NCBI RefSeq assembly: GCF_001274725.1
Contig: NZ_LGUF01000007.1
Span: 3,570,327-3,634,326 of the forward strand
DNA from: Sporosarcina globispora
GTDB taxonomy: Bacteria; Bacillota; Bacilli; Bacillales; Cytobacillaceae
DNA: 64,000 nt
Direction: 5' to 3'
The position numbers and the translations under genes were made by a program. Below, in pieces: positions 33,349-42,161 of the stretch (positions are counted from its first letter, which is position 1; every line of letters begins with the position of its first letter). The notes beneath the pieces were generated by a model. It did not search any database. It was not told where the DNA came from and was given only the letters and a program-made list of their open reading frames with translations.

Positions 33349-35136
33349 ATGAAGACATTCAAAAACAGAAATGAAATACCTCTAAATGAAAAATGGAATC
33401 TGGAAGATATTTACTCAAATTCAGAAAAATGGGAGGAAGACTACAAAAGGGTTGAACAGTTAGCTGATAAGCTAAAGACCTATGATGTGCAGATTCGCGA
33501 TGGTTCCTCCCTATATCAATATCTTGAGAAAAAAGAAAAGCTTTCTTACATATTTAACAAGCTATATGCTTTTGCGATGCTGAAAACAGATGAAGATACA
33601 AGGGTGACAAATTCGCAGGCATTGGTGGACCGGGCAAAGAGTTTGAGTGTTAAAATCAGTTCATCCACTTCTTTTTTTATGCCCTATCTTTTAAGCTTGG
33701 ATGAAGAAACGCTAAAAGGCTATATTGCAGAGGAAAAGGGATTGAAATACTTTGAGGAAGACCTGCTTGAATCCTTCCGCTATAAGGCGCATGTCCTTAA
33801 TAAAGACAAGGAAGAAATTCTATCGCACCTTGGGGAAGCACTTTCGGTTCCCAGTCATACATTTGGAATGATAAATAATGCAGATATAAAATTTGGCGAT
33901 GTAACAAACGAAAATGGGGAAAAGGTTGAACTGACACGCGGAATGTATGCAAAAATTATGGAAGAGGAAGACCGGGAAAAGAGGAAAGAAGCATATAAAG
34001 CCTACTACCAGCCTTATTTGCAGCTAAAGAACTCCATTGCATCCACATTGTCTGCTGCGATAAAAAACAATGTGACCATGGCCAAACTGCGGAATTATCC
34101 CTCAGCCCTTGAAAAAGGATTATTTGGAGATAAGGTACCAAAGGAAGTTTATGTAAATCTTATTGAGACGACTAAAAAAAACATTGGGCCAATGCATCGG
34201 TATACTCAGATCCGGAAGAAACAGTTTGGCCTTGACGAGCTGAGGCAATATGATCTGAGTGTTCCTTTAGTAAATGGAGTCAAACCTGATATTTCCTACG
34301 AAGAAGCGTATGAAACGATGTGTAAAGCGCTTGAGCCTCTTGGAGAAGATTATATTAATATCCTGACGGAATTTAAGTCAGACCGCTATATTGATGTGCG
34401 GGAAACTCCAGGGAAGCGGTCAGGGGCGTATAACCTGGGCATCTATGGCGTTCATCCATATATCCTCCTGAATCACCGTGATGATCTGGACAGCCTTTTT
34501 ACTCTTGCTCATGAATGCGGACATGGGGTCCACAGTAAGCTGAGTTCACAGCACCAGCCGCAGATTACCGCCCGTTATAGTATCTTTGTAGCGGAAGTGG
34601 CATCGACTGTGAACGAAGTGCTGTTAATCAATTATTTACTGAATAGGGAAAAGGATGAGGAAATCCGCAGGCATCTCCTTAATCATTTTATTGATCAGTT
34701 TAAAGGAACGTTCTTTACCCAAGTTATGTTTGCTGAGTTCGAGATGAAAACGCATGATTTAGCGGAAAAGGGAGAGCCCCTTAATGCTGAAGTGTTCAGC
34801 GGAATCTATGAATGTTTATTCCGCGAATATAATGGGGATGAGATTGTCTTTGATGAAGAGGTGAAATTTGGCTGGGCAAGAATCCCGCATTTCTACCGTC
34901 CATTTTATGTTTATAAGTACGCTACCGGATTCGCGTCTGCCATTCATTTGGCAACGAAAATTCTTGAAGGAGACAAAGAAACCCTGCAAAGCTATCTTGA
35001 ATTCTTAAAAAGCGGAAGCTCCGATTACCCGCTTGAGCTATTAAAGAGAACCGGAGTGGATTTAACCTCCCCATATCCAATTGAAAACTCACTCCGGAAA
35101 TTCAGGGAGCTTGTTGAAGAATTCGGAAACCAATAG
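33349..35136 (+). CDS. pepF: Oligoendopeptidase F
   Basis: A 595-residue M3-family zinc metallopeptidase. The zinc site HECGH (H388, E389, H392) lies in LAHECGHGVHS, with the downstream metal-binding Glu in VAEVASTVNEV. It cleaves peptides of roughly 7-17 residues in the cytoplasm. B. subtilis YjbG is the comparable protein (609 aa). AAAGGAG precedes the ATG and a terminator follows; monocistronic. Confidence 0.93.
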   Translation: MKTFKNRNEIPLNEKWNLEDIYSNSEKWEEDYKRVEQLADKLKTYDVQIRDGSSLYQYLEKKEKLSYIFNKLYAFAMLKTDEDTRVTNSQALVDRAKSLSVKISSSTSFFMPYLLSLDEETLKGYIAEEKGLKYFEEDLLESFRYKAHVLNKDKEEILSHLGEALSVPSHTFGMINNADIKFGDVTNENGEKVELTRGMYAKIMEEEDREKRKEAYKAYYQPYLQLKNSIASTLSAAIKNNVTMAKLRNYPSALEKGLFGDKVPKEVYVNLIETTKKNIGPMHRYTQIRKKQFGLDELRQYDLSVPLVNGVKPDISYEEAYETMCKALEPLGEDYINILTEFKSDRYIDVRETPGKRSGAYNLGIYGVHPYILLNHRDDLDSLFTLAHECGHGVHSKLSSQHQPQITARYSIFVAEVASTVNEVLLINYLLNREKDEEIRRHLLNHFIDQFKGTFFTQVMFAEFEMKTHDLAEKGEPLNAEVFSGIYECLFREYNGDEIVFDEEVKFGWARIPHFYRPFYVYKYATGFASAIHLATKILEGDKETLQSYLEFLKSGSSDYPLELLKRTGVDLTSPYPIENSLRKFRELVEEFGNQ

Positions 35137-35144
35137 CAGGATCG

Positions 35145-35178
35145 GGCCTGTTTCTATACTGAGGGAACAGGCCTTTTT
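35145..35178 (+). terminator. Intrinsic terminator after pepF
   Basis: GGCCTGTTTC pairs with GGAACAGGCC around a 9-base loop, then five T. Confidence 0.88.
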
Positions 35179-35290
35179 ATTGCGGTTAAAAAAATACAGC
35201 CTGCTGACAAACAATTAATGGACAGGAGGAAATATTCCTGCAATAATTGATGCAAACTTTAAATAAATTGAAGTTAGTGCAAAATTAAGT

Positions 35291-35518
35291 ATGAAGGATG
35301 AAAGCATGAAAGTACTTCTGGCATGCTGTTTAATCTATACTAATCCGGTCGAATTTCTTGATTATGCAGACAAACTAGTGAATAATTACGAATTGAGGAT
35401 AAAATTGGGGCATGCTGCCAAATTCTACGTTGAGTGCAGCCATTCTTCGGAATATGAAGCCAAAACACTTCAAAAAATTTACGAAACAATATTAGAAAAG
35501 TCCCCAAGTAAATATTGA
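35291..35518 (+). pseudogene. C-terminal fragment of a GT4 glycosyltransferase
   Basis: A 75-residue frame whose central part (PVEFLDYADKLVNNYELRIK, then LGHAAKFYVECSHSSEYEAK) matches the last helix pair of group 1 glycosyltransferases, where such segments follow the nucleotide-binding domain. The catalytic domains are absent, so this is a remnant, although an ATG and open frame persist. It sits immediately upstream of selD, hinting at a past rearrangement at this junction. Confidence 0.6.
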
Positions 35519-35538
35519 ATCAGCAAGGAGTGAGAGAT

Positions 35539-36588
35539 ATGTCGAGAGAAGAAATTGTAAAATTAACTTCTTTATCTACAAAAGGCGGCTGAGGATGCAA
35601 AATTGGTCCTGAAGACCTGGCGCAGGTCCTGCGTCATTTGCCGAAGTCTGTACCTGACCCCAACCTCCTAGTAGGACTGGATACATCTGATGATGCAGGC
35701 GTATATAAAATAAATGATGAAACTGCCCTTGTGCAGACACTGGATTTCTTTACTCCTATCGTTGATGACCCATATATGTTCGGGCAAATTGCCGCAGCCA
35801 ATTCGCTAAGCGATATTTACGCTATGGGCGGCAAGCCTATAACAGTCATGAATATTGTAGGTTTCCCAATCAGCAACTTGGATAAAAGCATACTTGCAGA
35901 CATTTTGGCTGGCGCATCCGATAAAGTAAGAGAATCTGGTGCTGTCTTAGTTGGAGGTCACTCCATTGATGACCAGGAGCCAAAATTCGGCTTATCTGTT
36001 ACAGGAACAGTACATCCTGAACGAGTAAGAACAAATGCTGGAGCAAAACCTGGTGACAAACTAATTTTAACCAAGCCGATTGGCGTCGGCATCCTTACTC
36101 AAGCAATTAAAAAGGATATGCTGGATCAGGAAGGCATCGACCGTGTTATGGAAGTCATGGCTGCCTTAAATAAAGACGCTGCTGAAGCTATGGATAACTA
36201 CCATGTCAATGCCTGCACAGACATTACGGGATTTGGCCTTCTTGGCCACGCAATGGAGATTGCGGAAGGAAGCTGTACAGGCATTACCATTGAAAGCACA
36301 TCCGTTCCTGTCCTTCCAAAAACCAGGAAGCTTGCGGAACAGAATATTATTCCTGGCGGCTCCAAAAAGAATCATAAATGGCTATCCGGCCGTATTCAAT
36401 ACGAAAATATTGATGATGTGGACCAAGTGATTCTTTGTGATGCCATAACTTCAGGGGGACTATTAATAACCGTTCCTGAAGCAGAAGCTGAATCGCTCCT
36501 AAAAGACTTAAAGGAAAAAGGAGTAGAATTTGCTTCCATCATTGGGACAGTCACAGATCAGAATCCTGGAAGGATTACTGTTATCTGA
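35539..36588 (+). CDS. selD: Selenide, water dikinase (selenophosphate synthetase) with selenocysteine
   Basis: Frame analysis from ATG 35539 (behind AAGGAG) gives MSREEIVKLTSLSTKGG, then TGA at 35590, then GCKIGPEDLAQVLRHLPK and an uninterrupted SelD protein to 36588, 349 residues in all. The TGA falls at position 18, the catalytic Cys/Sec position, and K21 matches the essential Lys of E. coli SelD. Thus this is a selenoprotein; callers that stop at TGA will start it about 100 bases late. It makes selenophosphate from selenide and ATP. Presence implies selA/selB/selC elsewhere in the genome. A PhnDEC-type transporter follows. Confidence 0.93.
35590..35630 (+). other. UGA codon and bacterial SECIS-like hairpin of selD
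   Basis: The in-frame TGA (35590-35592) is followed 21 bases later by GACCTG (35614) and CAGGTC (35623), a 6-bp perfect stem whose apical part presents G residues at its start. Bacterial SECIS elements bound by SelB lie at this distance. Confidence 0.7.
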
Positions 36589-36616
36589 AAAAAGGACTCG
36601 AAAAGAGTCCTTTTTT
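36588..36616 (+). terminator. Intrinsic terminator after selD
   Basis: AAAAAAGGACTC pairs perfectly with GAGTCCTTTTTT around five bases. It separates selD from the transporter genes 40 bases later, though read-through is possible. Confidence 0.9.
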
Positions 36617-36652
36617 ACCTTTACTTCAAAACATGAACAAGGAAGTGCTAAC

Positions 36653-37555
36653 ATGAAAAAATTCTTAATGCTCATGACAATCTTTTCACTGATGATCCTG
36701 TCGGCATGCACCGGCAATGAAGCAGAAAACACCGACGGGAATGGAAAAGAACAATCTAATGAAACGTTCACCATTGGTGTTATCCCGGTTCAAACAGAGG
36801 GATCAATGGAAGCTGCCATGGAGAAACTGCAGTCAACTTTATCTGAAAAACTGGATCGTGATGTAGATGTTGAAGTATATCCGGATTATAACGGGGTTGT
36901 GGAAGCCATGAACTACGATAAAATTGATATGGCCTATTTTGGCCCTTTAACATATGTTATTGCCCACGAAAAGAGCGGTGCAAAAGCCATCATTACACAG
37001 CTGATTGATGAGGAGCCATTTTATTATTCTTATATCATCACCCATAAGGACAATCCTTGGAATTCGCTTGAAGATTTACTTAAAAACAGCAGTGAAGCTG
37101 ACTTTGCCTTTGGTGATATCAATTCAACTTCAGGATCTCTTATCCCATCCATTGAACTGAAGGACCGTGAAGTATACAAATCAGAGGATGAACACAGTTT
37201 TAAATCCGTCAGATTTACCGGTTCACACGATGCTACTGCATTGGCAGTACAAAATAAGCAGGTGGATGCTGGTGCGATTGACAGTGCTATCTACAATCAA
37301 TTAGTGGATTCAGGAAAAGTAGATGGAGATCAGATTAAAACAATATGGAAGTCAGAAAAGCTTTTCCAGTACCCTTGGGCTGTACATAAAAACACAGATG
37401 AAGAAACTATTAAAGCATTAAAAGAAGCATTTTTAGCGATTGAAGATCCGGAAATTCTGGATGCTTTCGGGGCTAGCGGATTTACAGAGGCAAGCAATGA
37501 AGATTATGAAAGCATCCGACAGGCTGCCCTAAAAGAGGGACTCATTAAAGAATAG
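36653..37555 (+). CDS. phnD: PhnD-type substrate-binding lipoprotein
   Basis: A 300-residue binding protein. ATG 36653 (behind AAGGAAG) gives a lipoprotein signal with lipobox LSAC and acceptor Cys 19. The mature part shows the PhnD/PtxB pattern: FTIGVIPVQTEGSMEAA, VEAMNYDKIDMAYFGPLTYV and DSAIYNQL. The family binds phosphonates, phosphite and similar oxyanions. It heads a D-E-C operon. Its place next to selD raises the possibility that the ligand is a selenium or other oxyanion; that is inference. Confidence 0.85.
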   Translation: MKKFLMLMTIFSLMILSACTGNEAENTDGNGKEQSNETFTIGVIPVQTEGSMEAAMEKLQSTLSEKLDRDVDVEVYPDYNGVVEAMNYDKIDMAYFGPLTYVIAHEKSGAKAIITQLIDEEPFYYSYIITHKDNPWNSLEDLLKNSSEADFAFGDINSTSGSLIPSIELKDREVYKSEDEHSFKSVRFTGSHDATALAVQNKQVDAGAIDSAIYNQLVDSGKVDGDQIKTIWKSEKLFQYPWAVHKNTDEETIKALKEAFLAIEDPEILDAFGASGFTEASNEDYESIRQAALKEGLIKE

Positions 37556-37566
37556 GGCTGATAAGA

Positions 37567-38322
37567 TTGTGGTTTAAAAAAAGCAGCATATTAACATTTA
37601 TCGTGTTGGCTTTATTCGTTTATCTGAGCATGAGACTAACGGAATTCGATTTATCGAAATTCAAAGACTTCCGCAATATGATTGACTTCCTGTCCCATTG
37701 GTTCCCGATGGATTTTTCTCTTCTTCCAATGATACTTGAAGACAGTCTGGAAACATTGGCCATGGCTTTTCTGGGAAGCTTCTTCGGGCTTATTATCGGA
37801 CTTCCCTTAAGCTTTATGGCCGCTAAGAACACGTCCGGTTCTAAAGTTGTTTACCATTTAACCCGAATAGGCCTAAGCTTTGTCCGTTCTATTCCTGAAA
37901 TTGTTTTCGGTCTGATTCTCCTGACTGCTCTTGGACTTGGCCCTTTTCCGGCTGTCCTGGCCATTATGTTTCATAACATTGGAGTTCTGGGAAAACTGAT
38001 TTCAGAACTCATTGAATCATCCGATCCCGGCCCGCAGGAGGCCATGAAAGCAGTTGGTGCAAAAACCTGGTTTGCTTCCCTGTTCAGCATCCTGCCTCAA
38101 ATTTGGCCAAATGTATTGTCAAATTACTTCTATCGGTTTGAGGTTGCCATTCGAACTTCCCTTATATTGGGCTTCATTGGCGGAGGCGGAATCGGCCAAA
38201 GACTTTTTAATGATTTTAAAACATTTCAATACAGTGCAGTTTCGCTCGATGTACTTGTCATTATGATCATCGTTATTGTAGTGGATCTTTTTGGAAGCTA
38301 TGTTAGGAGCCGAGTGATATAA
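37567..38322 (+). CDS. phnE: PhnE-type ABC permease
   Basis: A 251-residue integral membrane protein with about five or six helices and the permease cytoplasmic loop ELIESSDPGPQEAMKAVGAK that docks on the ATPase. Conserved PhnE pieces include FVRSIPEIVFGLILL and the C-terminal GGGGIGQRL. It starts at TTG 37567, 12 bases after phnD. Only one permease gene is present, so the channel is probably a homodimer. Confidence 0.85.
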   Translation: MWFKKSSILTFIVLALFVYLSMRLTEFDLSKFKDFRNMIDFLSHWFPMDFSLLPMILEDSLETLAMAFLGSFFGLIIGLPLSFMAAKNTSGSKVVYHLTRIGLSFVRSIPEIVFGLILLTALGLGPFPAVLAIMFHNIGVLGKLISELIESSDPGPQEAMKAVGAKTWFASLFSILPQIWPNVLSNYFYRFEVAIRTSLILGFIGGGGIGQRLFNDFKTFQYSAVSLDVLVIMIIVIVVDLFGSYVRSRVI

Positions 38323-38334
38323 AGGAGGCCTGAA

Positions 38335-39108
38335 ATGCTTGAGATTCGAAATATAACAGTCCGTTATCCCGGCATGAAGCATAATGCCCTGAATTCCATT
38401 AACCTGACGATCCATCCCGGGGATTTTGTCTGTGTGTTAGGTAAAAGCGGTGCTGGAAAATCCACTTTGATCCGCTGCTTAAATGGCTTGCAGGCACCAT
38501 CGTCTGGGGAAATCATCTGGGATGGCCAACCCTTCTCTGTACTGAGTGATGAACAGCTTCGAAAAATTCGCAGGGAAATGGGAATGATCTTTCAGCATTT
38601 TAATTTAATTCCCCGTTTATCTGTCCTGCAAAATGTTCTGACAGGCATGTTCGGCTACAGGAGCAGCTTCAAAAATCTCATTGGGTGGTTTACTGAGGAA
38701 GAACAGGCTCAGGCTAAGCAAGTCATTGCAGAGGTGGGGTTAGCCGATTTTGCCGATCGCAGGGTTGAGCATCTCAGCGGAGGGCAGAAACAGAGAGTTG
38801 GCATTGCAAGGGCTCTCCTTCAAAAGCCAAGGTTTCTTCTTGGGGACGAGCCCGTTGCGAGCCTGGATCCGGGAACGTCTGACCGGATTTTCAGTCTGCT
38901 TCAGGAGATGCATGATCGACGTAATCTGCAGACCATCATTAATGTTCATGATGTTCATTTAGCTAAACGTTATGCAACCCGCATTATCGCTTTAAAGGAT
39001 GGGGAAGTAGTTTTTGACGGCGAACCAGAAAAGTTTAAAGACGATATGTATGTTTTTATATATGATGCTGAAAGTTATGGTGAAAGATCATCTATCCGTT
39101 TAACTTAA
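38335..39108 (+). CDS. phnC: PhnC-type ABC transporter ATPase
   Basis: A 257-residue ATPase with Walker A GKSGAGKST (about 36-44), Q-loop MIFQHFN, signature LSGGQKQRVG and Walker B LLGDEPVASLD with a switch His in VHDVH. AAAGGAGG precedes the ATG. The order phnD-phnE-phnC, with the ATPase last, differs from the common phnC-D-E. Confidence 0.88.
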   Translation: MLEIRNITVRYPGMKHNALNSINLTIHPGDFVCVLGKSGAGKSTLIRCLNGLQAPSSGEIIWDGQPFSVLSDEQLRKIRREMGMIFQHFNLIPRLSVLQNVLTGMFGYRSSFKNLIGWFTEEEQAQAKQVIAEVGLADFADRRVEHLSGGQKQRVGIARALLQKPRFLLGDEPVASLDPGTSDRIFSLLQEMHDRRNLQTIINVHDVHLAKRYATRIIALKDGEVVFDGEPEKFKDDMYVFIYDAESYGERSSIRLT

Positions 39109-39136
39109 AAAAAGTTGGATAAGAAATGGCCCATTG

Positions 39137-39300
39137 CCACGAGTAGTTGATAGTGCGAACGTAGTGTACAATTCGAAAGACCCTGATATTAAACTATTTG
39201 ATGGACCAGTAAGAGTTCTTCCTTAAATATTGGATATAACTCAGGCTGTTGAAGCTCTTCCGGATTTAATTGCTAAGATTCGAGAAAAAGGCTTTGAACT
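39137..39300 (+). pseudogene. Decayed coding fragments, including a polysaccharide deacetylase tail
   Basis: The 400-base gap after phnC contains two broken frames. 39137-39226 reads PRVVDSANVVYNSKDPDIKL and continues to a stop; its origin is not recognised. 39230-39300 reads LDITQAVEALPDLIAKIREK, the typical last helix of NodB-type polysaccharide deacetylases. Neither has a start or a catalytic part. Confidence 0.45.
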
Positions 39301-39309
39301 CAGTTTGCT

Positions 39310-39343
39310 AAAAATAGTATCCTCGTTGAGGGTACTATTTTTG
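39310..39343 (+). terminator. Intrinsic terminator behind the relic
   Basis: AAAAATAGTATCCTC pairs with GAGGGTACTATTTTT around GTT, a 15-bp stem with one G-U pair. Confidence 0.85.
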
Positions 39344-39411
39344 TGCAGAGAAAAACGAGTATTAATTTCAAAGAAACTAATATATGTGATGGATTTAGCA
39401 AGTTAAGCTAA

Positions 39412-39440
39412 TTGACACAAATTGAAAAATATGATATTTA
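39412..39440 (+). promoter_or_regulatory. Sigma-A promoter of htpG
   Basis: A consensus TTGACA (39412-39417), a 17-base spacer and TATTTA (39435-39440), ending nine bases before the CIRCE operator. Confidence 0.6.
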
Positions 39441-39448
39441 AATATTGT

Positions 39449-39475
39449 TTAGCACTCATAAGGTCAGAGTGCTAA
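39449..39475 (+). promoter_or_regulatory. CIRCE operator (HrcA site)
   Basis: A perfect TTAGCACTC, nine bases, GAGTGCTAA: the complete HrcA recognition sequence, located at the expected transcript start and 33 bases before htpG. Confidence 0.95.
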
Positions 39476-39508
39476 ACTAAAGAAAAAAAATGTAAAGGAG
39501 AGGCTACT

Positions 39509-41386
39509 ATGGAAACGAAACAGTTTCAGGCAGAATCCAAAAGATTATTGGAAATGATGATCAACTCCATTTACTCTCAAAGAGAGGTGTTCCTAAGGGA
39601 GCTGATTTCCAACAGCAGTGATGCAATCGATAAGATCTACTACAAAGCACTTACAGATGATTCCTTAACGTTTGACAAAGATAGTTACTACATAAAAGTC
39701 GTGCCTGACGAAAGGAACAGAACATTAACAATCAAAGATACAGGTATTGGAATGACTAAAGAAGAGCTGGAAAGCAATCTCGGTGTCATAGCGAAGAGCG
39801 GTTCCCTGGCTTTTAAAAAAGAAAATGAGATTAAAGATGGCCATGATATTATTGGCCAATTCGGTGTAGGATTTTATGCGGCATTCATGGTAGCAGATAT
39901 TGTTACTGTAATCAGCAAGGCTCAGGGGAGCGATCAAGCATACAAATGGGAATCCCGGGGAGCGGACGGCTACACGATTACTCCATGTGAAAAAGACACG
40001 GTCGGCACTGATATCATCCTTAAAATCAAAGAGAATACTGAAGATGAAAGCTTTGATGAATTTCTGGAAGAGTACCGCTTAAAATCCACCATAAAAAAAT
40101 ACTCTGACTTCATCCGCTATCCGATTAAGATGGATGTTAAGACAAGAAAGCCAAAAGAAGATGCTGAGAATGAGCATGAAGAGATTATTGAAGAGCAGAC
40201 CATCAATAGCATGGTTCCAATTTGGAGAAAAAATAAGAGCGAACTGACAGACGAAGATTATGAAAAATTTTATCAGGAGAAGCATTATGGCTTTGACAAG
40301 CCGTTGAAGCATATTCATATCAGTGTGGATGGCTCAATCCGCTATAATGCGATTTTATATATTCCTGAAAATATTCCATTCGATTATTATTCCAAGGAGT
40401 ACGAAAAAGGCCTCGAACTTTATTCGAATGGCGTTTTAATTATGAACAAATGCGCAGATCTGCTGCCTGACTATTTCAGTTTTGTGAAAGGGATGGTTGA
40501 TTCTGAAGATCTATCTCTTAACATTTCAAGGGAAATGCTGCAGCATGACCGGCAGCTGAAGCTCATTGCGAAAAACATCAGCAAAAAGATTAAAAACGAG
40601 CTTCAAAGTCTCATGAAAAATGAGCGGGAAAAATATGAACAATTTTATAAGTCATTCGGAAGACAATTAAAATACGGGGTATACAGCGATTTTGGAACCC
40701 TTAAAGAGACTCTCCAGGACTTATTGATGTTTTATTCTTCAAAAGAAAAGAAATTGTCATCACTTGATGAATATGTATCCAGAATGAAGGATGATCAGAA
40801 ATATATTTATTACGCAACTGGAGAGTCACATGAAAGAATAGAAAAGCTCCCACAAACTGAGCTGGTGGCCGATAAGGGATATGAAATTCTTTACTTTACA
40901 GAAGATATTGATGAGTTCGCCATTAAAATGCTCATGACTTACAAAGAGAAGGAATTTAAGTCTGTATCGAGCGGAGATCTGGGCATAGAGAATGAGGACG
41001 AAAAACCATCAGAAGCAGAAGATAAAGAAAATAAGGAACTGTTCAGCAGCATGAAAGAAATTTTATCAGGAAAAGTGACTGATGTCAGAATTTCCAAAAG
41101 GCTTAAAAGCCATCCAGTTTGCCTGACTGCAGATGGGGAAGTCACAATTAAAATGGAAAAAATCCTCAACAGCATGCCTGACAATCAAAATGTAAAAGCA
41201 AACAAGGTTTTGGAAATCAATTCAAGCCATGAAGTCTTCCAGGCATTAAAAAACGCAATGGAAAATGATAAAGATAAGTTGACTCTATATACAAACCTCC
41301 TATATAATCAGGCCCTGCTGATTGAAGGACTGCCAATCAGCGACCCTGTAGAATTTACTAATGATATCTGCAAAGTCATGGTGTAG
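39509..41386 (+). CDS. htpG: Hsp90-family chaperone
   Basis: A 625-residue Hsp90. The GHKL ATPase motifs are intact: [11 protein letters not shown] (Asn/Asp contacts), DTGIGM and [14 protein letters not shown], followed by the middle domain with [11 protein letters not shown] and the C-terminal dimerisation domain. AAAGGAGAGG precedes the ATG. It remodels client proteins in the cytoplasm. The perfect CIRCE just upstream puts it under HrcA; in B. subtilis htpG is instead outside the HrcA regulon. Confidence 0.95.
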   Translation: METKQFQAESKRLLEMMINSIYSQREVFLRELISNSSDAIDKIYYKALTDDSLTFDKDSYYIKVVPDERNRTLTIKDTGIGMTKEELESNLGVIAKSGSLAFKKENEIKDGHDIIGQFGVGFYAAFMVADIVTVISKAQGSDQAYKWESRGADGYTITPCEKDTVGTDIILKIKENTEDESFDEFLEEYRLKSTIKKYSDFIRYPIKMDVKTRKPKEDAENEHEEIIEEQTINSMVPIWRKNKSELTDEDYEKFYQEKHYGFDKPLKHIHISVDGSIRYNAILYIPENIPFDYYSKEYEKGLELYSNGVLIMNKCADLLPDYFSFVKGMVDSEDLSLNISREMLQHDRQLKLIAKNISKKIKNELQSLMKNEREKYEQFYKSFGRQLKYGVYSDFGTLKETLQDLLMFYSSKEKKLSSLDEYVSRMKDDQKYIYYATGESHERIEKLPQTELVADKGYEILYFTEDIDEFAIKMLMTYKEKEFKSVSSGDLGIENEDEKPSEAEDKENKELFSSMKEILSGKVTDVRISKRLKSHPVCLTADGEVTIKMEKILNSMPDNQNVKANKVLEINSSHEVFQALKNAMENDKDKLTLYTNLLYNQALLIEGLPISDPVEFTNDICKVMV

Positions 41387-41394
41387 TATACGTT

Positions 41395-41425
41395 AAACAG
41401 CCCAGATCGAATGGGCTGTTTTTTT
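41395..41425 (+). terminator. Intrinsic terminator after htpG
   Basis: AAACAGCCCA pairs with TGGGCTGTTT around seven bases, followed by T. Confidence 0.9.
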
Positions 41426-41505
41426 ACTAACCTTATAGATGTAAGAACTGCAAAGCGAATATTTTATGTACTAATAAACAAACTAAGGATCAGAGGAGGA
41501 TTGTT

Positions 41506-41674
41506 ATGCTGCATAGCAAGGCAATCTCCCTGAAATTTTTCGCCTGTCTTGCCCTTTTATACATTATTCTTGGAATAGGGTACCGCAATTAACTACGGGA
41601 ACCTTCGATATAATACAGAAATTTCCGAGGATTTAGCAACACTCAAACCCGATGATAGTGATGAAAGTAAATAA
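41506..41674 (+). pseudogene. Small membrane protein split by a frameshift
   Basis: ATG 41506 follows an excellent GAGGAGGA and encodes MLHSKAISLKFFACLALLYI and a hydrophobic helix, stopping at 41590. If one T near 41581 is removed, the frame continues as TAINYGNLRYNTEISEDLAT and an acidic tail to TAA 41672, giving a plausible 55-residue single-pass protein. No family recognised. It may be a sequencing error or a recent loss; in the form shown, a 28-residue peptide is also possible. Confidence 0.45.
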
Positions 41675-41706
41675 AACATTCAAAAGTTTTTGGGAAGGAG
41701 ATTAAC

Positions 41707-42048
41707 ATGTCTGTTTTCGTTTACCAAACATTTGAAGTGAAGCAGGAAAATTTTGTTGAAGCTCTAAAAAATTTAAGAATGATCCAAAGCTATCGGAACG
41801 AAAATTATCTGCACAAAGTTGAGCTTTTATCTCCTATTACAGGAGAGGATTATACATATGCTTTTCTTTCCACTTATGAGGGCCTTGCCGAGATGGAACT
41901 GCAAAACAAGAAGATGTTTGAAGATGAGGAATACAAAAAACTGATTGAGCAATACTTCCTTGAGGATATTGTTCAGGGCAGCATGCATACACAGCTGTTC
42001 AGATCTGTAACAGGCTTAAAAAGCGACAGTTCTGAGAAAAAGAAATAA
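41707..42048 (+). CDS. Hypothetical protein with ferredoxin-like (ABM-type) pattern
   Basis: A 113-residue soluble protein behind GGGAAGGAG. The alternation of strand (SVFVYQTFEVKQ), helix (FVEALKNLRMIQSY), strand and helix is suggestive of a dimeric alpha-beta barrel such as antibiotic-biosynthesis monooxygenases or IsdG-like proteins, but no catalytic residues can be identified. It sits alone between terminators, 33 bases after the split small protein. Confidence 0.55.
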   Translation: MSVFVYQTFEVKQENFVEALKNLRMIQSYRNENYLHKVELLSPITGEDYTYAFLSTYEGLAEMELQNKKMFEDEEYKKLIEQYFLEDIVQGSMHTQLFRSVTGLKSDSSEKKK

Positions 42049-42085
42049 GAACTATGGCAAATGTCCATTTGAAATTAAAGCGGAG

Positions 42086-42117
42086 GCCGATAAACATCTG
42101 AATCGGCTTATTTTTTT
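42086..42117 (+). terminator. Intrinsic terminator
   Basis: GCCGAT pairs with ATCGGC around a ten-base loop, followed by TTATTTTTTT. Confidence 0.75.
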
Positions 42118-42161
42118 GCAAATAAGCAACTGACCAAAAGAGCTAAAGAGGGAGGTACATC

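Noticed and set aside
35638..36588. SelD starting after the TGA
   Set aside because: Reading upstream gives the complete conserved N-terminus through an in-frame UGA at the catalytic position and a real ribosome site at 35539.
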